DNA of 64,000 nucleotides from Leadbetterella lacunae (GTDB lineage: Bacteria; Bacteroidota; Bacteroidia; Cytophagales; Spirosomataceae). Below are positions 53,672-61,691 of the stretch, one piece after another. A model generated the notes under the pieces. That model saw only the letters and a program-made list of their open reading frames with translations. It searched no databases and was not told where the DNA came from. Each line of letters starts with the position of its first letter. The stretch's first letter is position 1. Location: the NCBI RefSeq assembly GCF_042649125.1, contig NZ_JBHRYQ010000001.1, positions 2,666,001 through 2,730,000 of the forward strand. The letters run 5' to 3'. Position numbers and translations under genes: made by a program.

Positions 53672-54319
53672 ATGAAATATACATTAGGTGTTCTTGATGA
53701 AGAATCTGAACAAATAGAGACAATTGAAGCTATATTTGAAGATGTTTTCAAAATCGTTAAAATCGAATTCGCAAGTTCAATTGAAGAACTTATGGATATA
53801 ATTAAATCAGAAAAAATTGATGTACTTTCAATTGATTACAAATTGAAAGATCATAATAGCGGATTTCCTTTTAATGGAGATTATTTTTTTAATGAATTAT
53901 GGGATAAATTTGGAGATTTTCCAGCTTTTGTTCTTACGCAAGATGTTGATAATGCGAAAAAGGAAAGTAAAAAAATAAACCCTCGCTTTGTAGTAGATAA
54001 AGCTCAAATTTATTCTTTCATAAATCCAGAATATGCTGCTCATAAAAAAAAGTTTGTAGAAGAATTAATTTTAGAAATCGAAGTACATCAAAATAATATT
54101 GAAGAAGATATTGCTGAATTAAAAGTCTTAGAGGTTTTAATTGAAAATGGAGAAAAATTAGGAGATAAAGAGAATCGCTATATTGAATTGAATAATAAAT
54201 TATCAAAATCAATTTCAGGTTATGATGCTATTCCTCAAAAATATTTTAGTGAAGGTACAAATGAACGATTAGATATTTTAATTAAACATACTGAGGCACT
54301 TTTAAAAAAATTGGATTAA
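53672..54319 (+). CDS. Receiver-domain protein with helical C-terminus (response regulator-like)
   Basis: 215 residues. The N-terminal 120 residues keep the receiver residues D9/E10, D55 (LSIDYKL), T89 (VLTQD) and K110 (VVDK), though the sequence is diverged. The C-terminal about 95 residues are helical and charged (KKFVEELILEIEVHQNNIEEDIAELKV) with no DNA-binding domain recognised. One base after the GHKL-kinase gene and 2 bases before the HNH gene. Probably phosphorylated by the upstream kinase and acts by protein contact, perhaps on the nuclease or methyltransferase. Confidence 0.78.
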   Translation: MKYTLGVLDEESEQIETIEAIFEDVFKIVKIEFASSIEELMDIIKSEKIDVLSIDYKLKDHNSGFPFNGDYFFNELWDKFGDFPAFVLTQDVDNAKKESKKINPRFVVDKAQIYSFINPEYAAHKKKFVEELILEIEVHQNNIEEDIAELKVLEVLIENGEKLGDKENRYIELNNKLSKSISGYDAIPQKYFSEGTNERLDILIKHTEALLKKLD

Positions 54320-54321
54320 CA

Positions 54322-54921
54322 ATGTATATTTTTATTGAAGAAACCCCCAAACACAGAGCTAATCCTCCAATTTACGCTACATATTCTCAATATAGAGATA
54401 TACTCAGTATTGATTTCAAAAAAAGGTGTGCTTATTGCAATGATAACCACAACTATAGAATCAGAAGTTTTGCGATTGACCATTTTGTTCCTTGTACACC
54501 AAAAAACTTTACTCCTACTATACCAAAAAATCAGTATGACAATTTAATATATTCTTGTTCATATTGTAATAGGGCAAAATGGGACAAATGGCCTACAGAT
54601 GATGAAAACAAAGAAAATGATGGTTCTGTTGGTTTTTTAAAACCAACAAATGATAATTACAAGAATCTCTTTTTTAGAAACTCAAATGGAAGAATAATTC
54701 CATTTGCAGGGAATGCTCTAGCAATTCATATAAAAGATGAATTGATGCTGTGGCATCCTATTCATTCATTAATGTGGAGAATTGAAAAATTAATGGTTTT
54801 AGAAGAGAAAGTAGATTTAAAATTAAAAGAAATTAATAATCAAGAACTATCTAACATTCATAACAAAATAACAAAAGAAATAACAGATATCTTTAGACAA
54901 ATTTTTAGCACAAATGACTAA
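54322..54921 (+). CDS. HNH endonuclease (McrA-like zinc type)
   Basis: 199 residues. Zinc/HNH core: C36xxC39 (RCAYCN), D53-H54 (AIDHFVPC), N74 (YDNLIYSC) and C79xxC82-N83 (SCSYCNRAK). The layout is that of McrA-type restriction nucleases and many defence HNH proteins. Its end overlaps the methyltransferase gene by 8 bases. The C-terminal half (about 100-199) is helical and unrecognised. Likely the DNA-cutting component of the operon. Confidence 0.88.
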   Translation: MYIFIEETPKHRANPPIYATYSQYRDILSIDFKKRCAYCNDNHNYRIRSFAIDHFVPCTPKNFTPTIPKNQYDNLIYSCSYCNRAKWDKWPTDDENKENDGSVGFLKPTNDNYKNLFFRNSNGRIIPFAGNALAIHIKDELMLWHPIHSLMWRIEKLMVLEEKVDLKLKEINNQELSNIHNKITKEITDIFRQIFSTND

Positions 54922-56488
54922 TCAGAAAAGTACAGGTTCTTATTACACGCCTTCATATTTGGCGAGTTTTATTTCAAAAAGAGTTCTATCTCATTTTGAA
55001 AACAGAACCCGTATGTCAATTTTGGAACCAAGTGTTGGTGATGGTGCTTTCATTTCTGAATTAGATAAGGAAGAAAACCTAAACATCAATTTAACTGCTT
55101 TAGACATTAACAAGGTTGAATTAAAAACAGCTTCTAAAAAGTGGAGTAAAAAAACGGCTTCTTTTGAAAAAGTAGATTTCTTAGAATATTTAACTGAAAA
55201 ACAATTTTCAGTTGTTATTGGGAATCCTCCGTATGTTAAAAAAAACATACTTACATCAAAACAAATTGAACTTAGTAAAGAAATACATGCCAATGAAAAT
55301 TTAACTGAAGCATCAGTTAAAAACATTTGGACTACATTTTTAGTCAAAGCGAATACTTTACTAGCCAAAAACGGCATTCTAGCATTTGTTCTTCCCTCAG
55401 AATTATTGCAAGTTAAATTTGCAGAAGAAATTCGAGAATATTTAAAAACGGAGTTTGAAAGGATTGAAATTTTCACTTTTAATGACTTAATGTTTGAATG
55501 CAAAGGACAAGATACAATTGTTCTTTTTGCTTATAAAAAAGCAGTGCAAAAAGGAGAATTCTTTACTAATATTTTGTCTAGAGAATCACTCGAAAAAAAT
55601 AATTTCGTTCTGAGGAAAAACAATTTACTAGTTGAGTCAAATGTGAAGTGGACACACCATTTTTTAACTTCAGATGAATTAACTTTTATAGACAACTTAA
55701 AGAAAGAACTTAAAACAGTTAATGATTACTCCGATTCTAAACCGGGAATAGTAACAGCTGCTAATAAGTTTTTTATTATAGATAAAGAAACTGAGGAAAA
55801 CTATAATTTATCGAGTTATACAAAACCAATAATCCAAAAAGGTTTTTTTGTAAATGGAAGTGTTGTATTTAATGAGGACGACATTCAAAAATTGGAAAAA
55901 AACAAACGCCCTACAAAATTATTACAGCTTAATGAAAATGACAAGATATCTAAAAAACTAAGAGAATATTTAGACATTGGAGAATTAAAACAAATTCAAG
56001 AAAGATATAAATGTAAAATTAGAAACAAATGGTATGTTATTCCAAACATTTCAGAAAAACCTGACGCCTTCTTCTTTAAAAGAAGCCACTTATACCCAAA
56101 GTTACTTAAGAACTCATCTAATGCTTTAGTAACCGACTCAGCCTATAAAGTAAAAATGAGAAATGGTTATGATTTAAATAGTTTTATTTATTCATTTTAC
56201 AATACTTTAACACTTCTACTTTCTGAATTAGAAGGCAGATACTATGGCGGTGGCGTCTTAGAACTAATTCCTAGCGAATTTAAGAAATTACCAATTCCAT
56301 ATAAGGAAATCAGTGAGGAGCAATTTGAAAAATTCACATCTGAATTTGAAAAAAAAACAAATATTGAGGAGATACTTTCAGCGAATGACTTTAATATATT
56401 AAATCCTACTTTAGGAATTAATAATGAAGATTTAAATAGGTTAACAGATATAAGAAATAAACTTAAGAAGAAGAGGCTAAGAAATTAA
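54914..56488 (+). CDS. Eco57I-like adenine-N6 DNA methyltransferase
   Basis: 524 residues. Motif X TGSYYTP (7-13), SAM-binding motif I EPSVGDGAF (38-46) and catalytic NPPYV (104-108) identify an N6-adenine methyltransferase of the Eco57I/type IIG class. The C-terminal part (about 250-520) contains a target-recognition-like region (RYYGGGVLELIPSEFKKLPIPY is the typical helical/TRD boundary). No nuclease motif is seen in this chain, so cutting probably depends on the HNH protein. Last gene of the operon. Confidence 0.9.
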   Translation: MTNQKSTGSYYTPSYLASFISKRVLSHFENRTRMSILEPSVGDGAFISELDKEENLNINLTALDINKVELKTASKKWSKKTASFEKVDFLEYLTEKQFSVVIGNPPYVKKNILTSKQIELSKEIHANENLTEASVKNIWTTFLVKANTLLAKNGILAFVLPSELLQVKFAEEIREYLKTEFERIEIFTFNDLMFECKGQDTIVLFAYKKAVQKGEFFTNILSRESLEKNNFVLRKNNLLVESNVKWTHHFLTSDELTFIDNLKKELKTVNDYSDSKPGIVTAANKFFIIDKETEENYNLSSYTKPIIQKGFFVNGSVVFNEDDIQKLEKNKRPTKLLQLNENDKISKKLREYLDIGELKQIQERYKCKIRNKWYVIPNISEKPDAFFFKRSHLYPKLLKNSSNALVTDSAYKVKMRNGYDLNSFIYSFYNTLTLLLSELEGRYYGGGVLELIPSEFKKLPIPYKEISEEQFEKFTSEFEKKTNIEEILSANDFNILNPTLGINNEDLNRLTDIRNKLKKKRLRN

Positions 56489-56548
56489 CTTCTACATTAA
56501 ATCTAAAATCATTAATAGTCTGATTTTTAATATTTATAACAAAAAATA

Positions 56549-56914
56549 ATGCAAGTAACACCCGAACATAACGAAAAAGTAGCGAAGTTGACCTTTGCTT
56601 CGGTTTTTCCGCATTATATAGTAAAAGTAGAGAAAAAAGGCCGCACCTTGGCTGAACTTTATGAGGTAATCACTTGGCTTACGGGCTTTGACCAAAAGAC
56701 CATCCATGAGCTTATAGACAAGAAAGTTACGTTCAAAACCTTCTTTGAAAAAGCTACTGTAAATCCAAATGCCGGGCTCATAAAAGGCGTAATTTGCGGT
56801 TACCGAATAGAGGATATAGACAACACCCTCACCCAGCAAGTCAGATACCTCGACAAACTCGTGGATGAATTGGCCAAAGGAAAAAAAATGGAGAAAATTC
56901 TACGTACTAGTTGA
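56549..56914 (+). CDS. DUF2200-family protein
   Basis: 121 residues: HNEKVAKLTFASVFPHYIVKVEKKGRT, ITWLTGF, KKVTFKTFFEKATVNPNAGLIKGVICGYRIEDI, the usual layout of DUF2200. Small cytoplasmic protein of unknown function. Base composition returns to normal after the AT-rich operon. Confidence 0.85.
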   Translation: MQVTPEHNEKVAKLTFASVFPHYIVKVEKKGRTLAELYEVITWLTGFDQKTIHELIDKKVTFKTFFEKATVNPNAGLIKGVICGYRIEDIDNTLTQQVRYLDKLVDELAKGKKMEKILRTS

Positions 56915-57232
56915 GAAATCGAGCTTATTTTTCTCCGAAAAACCCAATCGTTTTATTGAAAAATAGCTGATTATTTAATCTTCAATTTTTACAAAAACTA
57001 AAGCTCGAAAAAAGCTTCATTCATATTAGCAGACCTTTAAGGCATTTTTTGCAGCGATTTTAAAAATCGCTTTACTTTGGATTTCTCGGTCATGAGCCAA
57101 AACCTTATCGCACTTCATTGGCTTTGAATGAAAGATTGTATGAAAGTTTTGCCTAATTTTATCATTGAAAAAACAAAGTGCTTTTTTTGATAAAAAAGAA
57201 ACTTTGGATTTCAATAACCTTCCTGTTTTTCA
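56915..57232. other. Intergenic region with palindrome
   Basis: 318 bases without a gene. AGCGATTTT-A-AAAATCGCT (57053-57071) is a 19-bp palindrome followed by TTACTTTGGATTTC; the ACTTTGGATTTC piece recurs at about 57192. These may be regulatory for the hybrid two-component gene. Confidence 0.4.
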
Positions 57233-60200
57233 ATGAAAGCTAAAATATTACTGATTCTACTCTTTTTGACTGTCCAATTCGGCTTTGGGCAGCAAAAGGT
57301 GTATAATTTTACTAACTATAACAGCAAAGACGGACTCGCATCTAATACCATAAACGCCGTTTTGAAAGACAAATATGGCTTTATGTGGTTTGCCACAGAA
57401 GATGGTTTGAATAAATTTGACGGCCAAAATTTCAACATCTACAGACACAAAGAAGGTGACGCCAATAGCCTAGGCCGTGGCTCAGTAATGGCACTTGAAG
57501 AAGACAAAAACGGCAACCTTTGGGTGGGCACGGGCGACAAACTTTCGCTTTACAACAGGGGACTAAACAATTTCAAAAACTTCGATTTTAATAACTACGG
57601 CTGGATCAGGAGTTTGGAAGCCGACCATTTGGGAAATATTTGGGTGGGCACCTACACGGGGCTCTATTATTTTGACCCAAAAACAAACAAACGAATTTCA
57701 TATAGAGCCAACCCATCAGACCCCAATAAGCTAAACTCTGACATAGTATTATGTATTTTTGAAGACAGTAAAAATCGCGTGTGGGTAGGCACCACCAACG
57801 GCCTTCATCTTTTTAACAAAAAAACAGGTGCTTTTAAACGCCTTTTGCAAAACCCCAGCAACCCCAAAACGGTAAGCAACAACGGCATCAGAACCATAGC
57901 CGAAGACCGCCAAGGCAACCTTTGGTTTGGAACAGACGAAGCGGGCATTATCCAATTAAACCCAAAATCAGGAAATTTTTCTTTCCTAAAAAACCAAGCC
58001 AACAACCCAAATAGCATTAGCAACAATCGGGTATTCAAAATCGCATTTGACAAAGACCAAAAACTCTGGATAGGCACCGAAAACGGCTTGAATATCTATG
58101 ACCCGGTAAGCCAGCATGTAACCCGAATAAAAAGAGCAACCAAAAATCCCAATAGCCTCACAAACGGAATAGTGGGCTTCACCATTCGTGATTTATACAT
58201 AGACAACGGCGGCATATTTTGGTTTGGAACCCACCAAAACGGCATCAACAAATACGACAGCAACCTGGCGTTTTTTAACTACAAACAACATAACCCACTC
58301 GATAAAACAGGGCTTAGCGGAAGCTCCATTACCTCATTTAAAGAAAGGCCTAACGGCGAAATATATGTGGGAATATTTGGCGGTGGACTAAATGTATTTA
58401 ACCCAAAAACAGAAGTATTTCGGAAAGTAGCGGTTTCAAACAGCAAGGGCTCAGTGGCGGTTTTTTCGGCCTTAGAAATGACAGACAATACCCTCTGGGC
58501 AGGCACCTACGAAGACGGACTATATGAAATAAATGGAGCCGAAAGAGTAGTAGGCAAAATAGAGATCCCTAAAACAGAAGCGGCAAAAGCCAACCCTGCT
58601 ATAAACTGCCTCAAAGCAGACCAAAAAGGCAATATATGGATAGGCACAAACGGCGGCGGCGTTTTTTTGTATAACCTACAAACTAAAACACTTAAAAGAC
58701 TGAGTGAATCTTTTCCGCAAATAAGCAAACTAATAAATGGCTACATCACAGACATAGAAATAGACCGAAATGGTAGATTCTGGTTGGGCTCGAATGGATC
58801 AGGCGTGGCGATTTTAGATACGGCCACCGGAAAAATAGAAGTCAGGAACAACAGCAACAGCAAGCTGCCCATGGACAAAGCCCTTGACATTTATTGCAGC
58901 AAATCGGGTCAAACTTGGGTGGGTGTGCTCGGTGGTGGATTATGCCTATACAACTACAAAACCCAAACATTTAGCCAATTTGGTGAAAACCAAAACCTCG
59001 CAAACGACGTCATTTACCAAATACTAGAAGACCGAAATCAGAAGCTTTGGGTAAGTACAAACAAGGGCATCAGCTCATTTGACATAAAGAATCAAATATT
59101 CAAGAATTACAACCACCACAACGGCGTGCAGCAGAGCTCGTTTAATGCCGGAGCGGGCTTGGCCTCAAGCGATGGCGTATTGTACTTTGGTGGTTTAGAG
59201 GGCTTCAACTATTTTAAACCCGAGTCGCTTTTTCAAAACAAAAATACGCCTACCTTAATAATAACCGACCTCAAAATAGGAAACAAAAGCATAAACCCCG
59301 AAGATGATTCCGAAATAAAGGACCACATATCGGTGGCAAAAGAGATTACACTCAACTACAAACAAAACTTCTCTTTGGACTTTGTGGCCCTGAATTACAC
59401 GGCACCCGAAGAAACCCAATATTCGTATAAATTAGATGGCTTCGAAAAAGAATGGAACCACGTGGGCTCTAAACATACGGCGGTGTATACCAACTTGGAC
59501 CCCGGCACCTACACGTTTAGACTAAAAGCCAAAAGCGAAGACGGTGCTTGGCAAACTCCTGAAAAACTGATTGAGATTACAGTAGAACCTCCTTTTTATA
59601 GAACCTATCTGGCTTATTTTTTATACCTACTGACATTTGCATTTATTTTCTATACCATCCGCAGAAGAGGTATTGAGAAACTCAGAAACGAATTTGCACT
59701 CAAACAAGAACGCCTAGAGGTGAAGCACCTTATAGCCTCGGAGCGAAAAGAAGCAGAACAAAAAATGGAGCTCGAAAAACTAAAAGTGAAGTTTTTGACC
59801 AACCTCAGCCATGAGCTAAAAACACCTTTGACTTTGGTGCTTAACCCGAGCGAAAGTTTAATAAACCAAGAGCAAAGCACCGAAAAACTGGAGATGCTAA
59901 ACATCATTAATAGAAACGCAAAGCGACTGCTCAATTTGGTGAACCAATTGCTAGACTTTAGAAAAATAGAAGACCACGAGCTAAACCTAAACTTGACCGA
60001 CGGCGACCTGATTCAGTTTACCAAAGAGATTTTTGATTCATTTAAATATATCTCTGACCGCAAAAACATTCACCTCGATTTTGAAAGTTCTATTTCGGAA
60101 TATTACACGGCTTTTGACAAAGACAAAATAGAGCGAATACTGGTAAACCTGCTGGCAAATGCCATAAAGTTTACCCACGAAAACGGAAACGTGAGCCTAC

Positions 60201-61315
60201 AAATAAAACCGAAATCTGCAAAAGGCGGAATCGTAATTGCGATAGAAGACACCGGCATCGGGATACCTGCAGACAAAGTGGATCAGATTTTTGAGCGGTT
60301 TGTACAACTCAACGACGACGAGCAAATGCTAAACCAAGGCAGCGGCATAGGCTTGAGTATCATACAGGAATTTGTGAAACTGCACGGAGGCACCATTTCT
60401 GTCACGAGCAAAGTAGGCTTGGGTAGCACATTTAGTGTGCATTTGCCTTTGGCCGAAAAACCCATGCAGTCTAAAACGGCATTGCCCGAAATAGAAAAAC
60501 CAAGGAAGTCTAAAACAGTAAGCGTAGAAACCGACGAGCAGTCGGCCTTTGAAAAACCCGTGCTGCTATTGGTAGACGACAACGACGACCTCCGCAGGTA
60601 TTTGACCGAAAACCTAAAAGAGAAATACAAAATAATAGAAGCAGAAGACGGTAAAAAAGGGTGGCAAAAGGCCTTGTCTCACCACCCAGACATCATAGTG
60701 AGTGATGTCAACATGCCAAATATGGACGGCATAACGCTTTTAAACAAAATAAAAAATGACCCACGTACCAAACACATTCCGATAATATTGCTGACGGTGA
60801 TGTCAGAAGAGTCTGACGAAATAAAAGGACTCGAGATGGGAGCCAATGACTATCTCACTAAGCCGTTTAGTTTTCAGGTGCTCAACCTCAAAATCGCGAA
60901 TCTTTTAAACCTAAACCTGGGTCTAAAAAATACCTACAGCAAACAAATAAAAATTGAAACTCCGCTACAAGAGATAGTCTCCGAAGACGAGAAACTGCTC
61001 CTTAAGGTTTCGCAATATGTAGATGAAAACATAGGCAATGCAGAAATATCGATTGAAGACATAAGCAAAAAAATGTTTATGAGTAGAGGCACCCTTTATA
61101 ACAAGATTTTGAGCCTTACTGGCGAAACCCCGGTAGAATATATCCGCTCCATGAAGCTAAAAAAAGCGGCGGTGTTATTAGAAAAAAGCGATATGAAAAT
61201 ATCCCAGATTGGGTATGAAGTGGGCTTCTCAAATCCCAACTATTTTGCACGTGCATTTAAAGCAAAATACGACATGACCCCAAGCGAATTTGCCAAACAA
61301 AAAAGAGGAGAATAA
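57233..61315 (+). CDS. Hybrid two-component system regulator (HTCS)
   Basis: 1360 residues. Signal peptide (1-19); two seven-bladed Reg_prop propellers (about 25-690; repeats such as LWVGTGD, IWVGTYTGLYYFDP); Y_Y_Y domain (about 705-785); membrane helix (about 792-810); HisKA with H860 in LSHELKTPLT; HATPase_c (DTGIGIPADKVDQIFERF); receiver (DDNDDLRRYL, D1158 in VSDVNMP); C-terminal AraC-type HTH (about 1255-1355, EDISKKMFMSRGTLYNKI). This is the regulator type that senses oligosaccharides for glycan-utilisation loci. It lies directly upstream of a SusC-like receptor gene that it probably controls. Confidence 0.96.
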   Translation: MKAKILLILLFLTVQFGFGQQKVYNFTNYNSKDGLASNTINAVLKDKYGFMWFATEDGLNKFDGQNFNIYRHKEGDANSLGRGSVMALEEDKNGNLWVGTGDKLSLYNRGLNNFKNFDFNNYGWIRSLEADHLGNIWVGTYTGLYYFDPKTNKRISYRANPSDPNKLNSDIVLCIFEDSKNRVWVGTTNGLHLFNKKTGAFKRLLQNPSNPKTVSNNGIRTIAEDRQGNLWFGTDEAGIIQLNPKSGNFSFLKNQANNPNSISNNRVFKIAFDKDQKLWIGTENGLNIYDPVSQHVTRIKRATKNPNSLTNGIVGFTIRDLYIDNGGIFWFGTHQNGINKYDSNLAFFNYKQHNPLDKTGLSGSSITSFKERPNGEIYVGIFGGGLNVFNPKTEVFRKVAVSNSKGSVAVFSALEMTDNTLWAGTYEDGLYEINGAERVVGKIEIPKTEAAKANPAINCLKADQKGNIWIGTNGGGVFLYNLQTKTLKRLSESFPQISKLINGYITDIEIDRNGRFWLGSNGSGVAILDTATGKIEVRNNSNSKLPMDKALDIYCSKSGQTWVGVLGGGLCLYNYKTQTFSQFGENQNLANDVIYQILEDRNQKLWVSTNKGISSFDIKNQIFKNYNHHNGVQQSSFNAGAGLASSDGVLYFGGLEGFNYFKPESLFQNKNTPTLIITDLKIGNKSINPEDDSEIKDHISVAKEITLNYKQNFSLDFVALNYTAPEETQYSYKLDGFEKEWNHVGSKHTAVYTNLDPGTYTFRLKAKSEDGAWQTPEKLIEITVEPPFYRTYLAYFLYLLTFAFIFYTIRRRGIEKLRNEFALKQERLEVKHLIASERKEAEQKMELEKLKVKFLTNLSHELKTPLTLVLNPSESLINQEQSTEKLEMLNIINRNAKRLLNLVNQLLDFRKIEDHELNLNLTDGDLIQFTKEIFDSFKYISDRKNIHLDFESSISEYYTAFDKDKIERILVNLLANAIKFTHENGNVSLQIKPKSAKGGIVIAIEDTGIGIPADKVDQIFERFVQLNDDEQMLNQGSGIGLSIIQEFVKLHGGTISVTSKVGLGSTFSVHLPLAEKPMQSKTALPEIEKPRKSKTVSVETDEQSAFEKPVLLLVDDNDDLRRYLTENLKEKYKIIEAEDGKKGWQKALSHHPDIIVSDVNMPNMDGITLLNKIKNDPRTKHIPIILLTVMSEESDEIKGLEMGANDYLTKPFSFQVLNLKIANLLNLNLGLKNTYSKQIKIETPLQEIVSEDEKLLLKVSQYVDENIGNAEISIEDISKKMFMSRGTLYNKILSLTGETPVEYIRSMKLKKAAVLLEKSDMKISQIGYEVGFSNPNYFARAFKAKYDMTPSEFAKQKRGE

Positions 61316-61384
61316 GCCATAGACCCAAAACCAAAGAACTTTAAAAGCTACATCCTTTTTATCTAAAAAATAGCCCTCCCACTT

Positions 61385-61414
61385 AAGCCCTCGATTTCTT
61401 CAAATCGGGGGCTT
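61385..61414 (+). terminator. Terminator of the hybrid two-component gene
   Basis: AAGCCCTCGATTT (61385-61397) pairs with AAATCGGGGGCTT (61402-61414), 13 bp with one U-G pair, then CTATTTTATTT. Confidence 0.8.
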
Positions 61415-61691
61415 CTATTTTATTTCCCTGTCAAATTATTTATACCGTACTACTATAAATTAGAATACTTATATTTTTATTAAAAAAATTTATTAATTGT
61501 CTTTTTTACACTTTTTTAAAAAACACAGCTCACAGGCAAGAAAAATACCTCAATTTTTAAACATTTGGAATATAGATTTGGCGATTTGTGCTACTTAAAG
61601 AATTTGCCTTAACCTTACTTTGTCCCTGAAATTAATAGGTTCCTATAAGCAAGTTTATATTATTTATCAAATCAATCATATTTCCAATTTT

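Noticed and set aside
54914..56488. Methyltransferase as a self-contained type IIG restriction enzyme
   Set aside because: No PD-(D/E)XK or other nuclease motif is visible in its 524 residues, and type IIG enzymes are usually about 900-1100 residues; the HNH gene is the likelier cutter.
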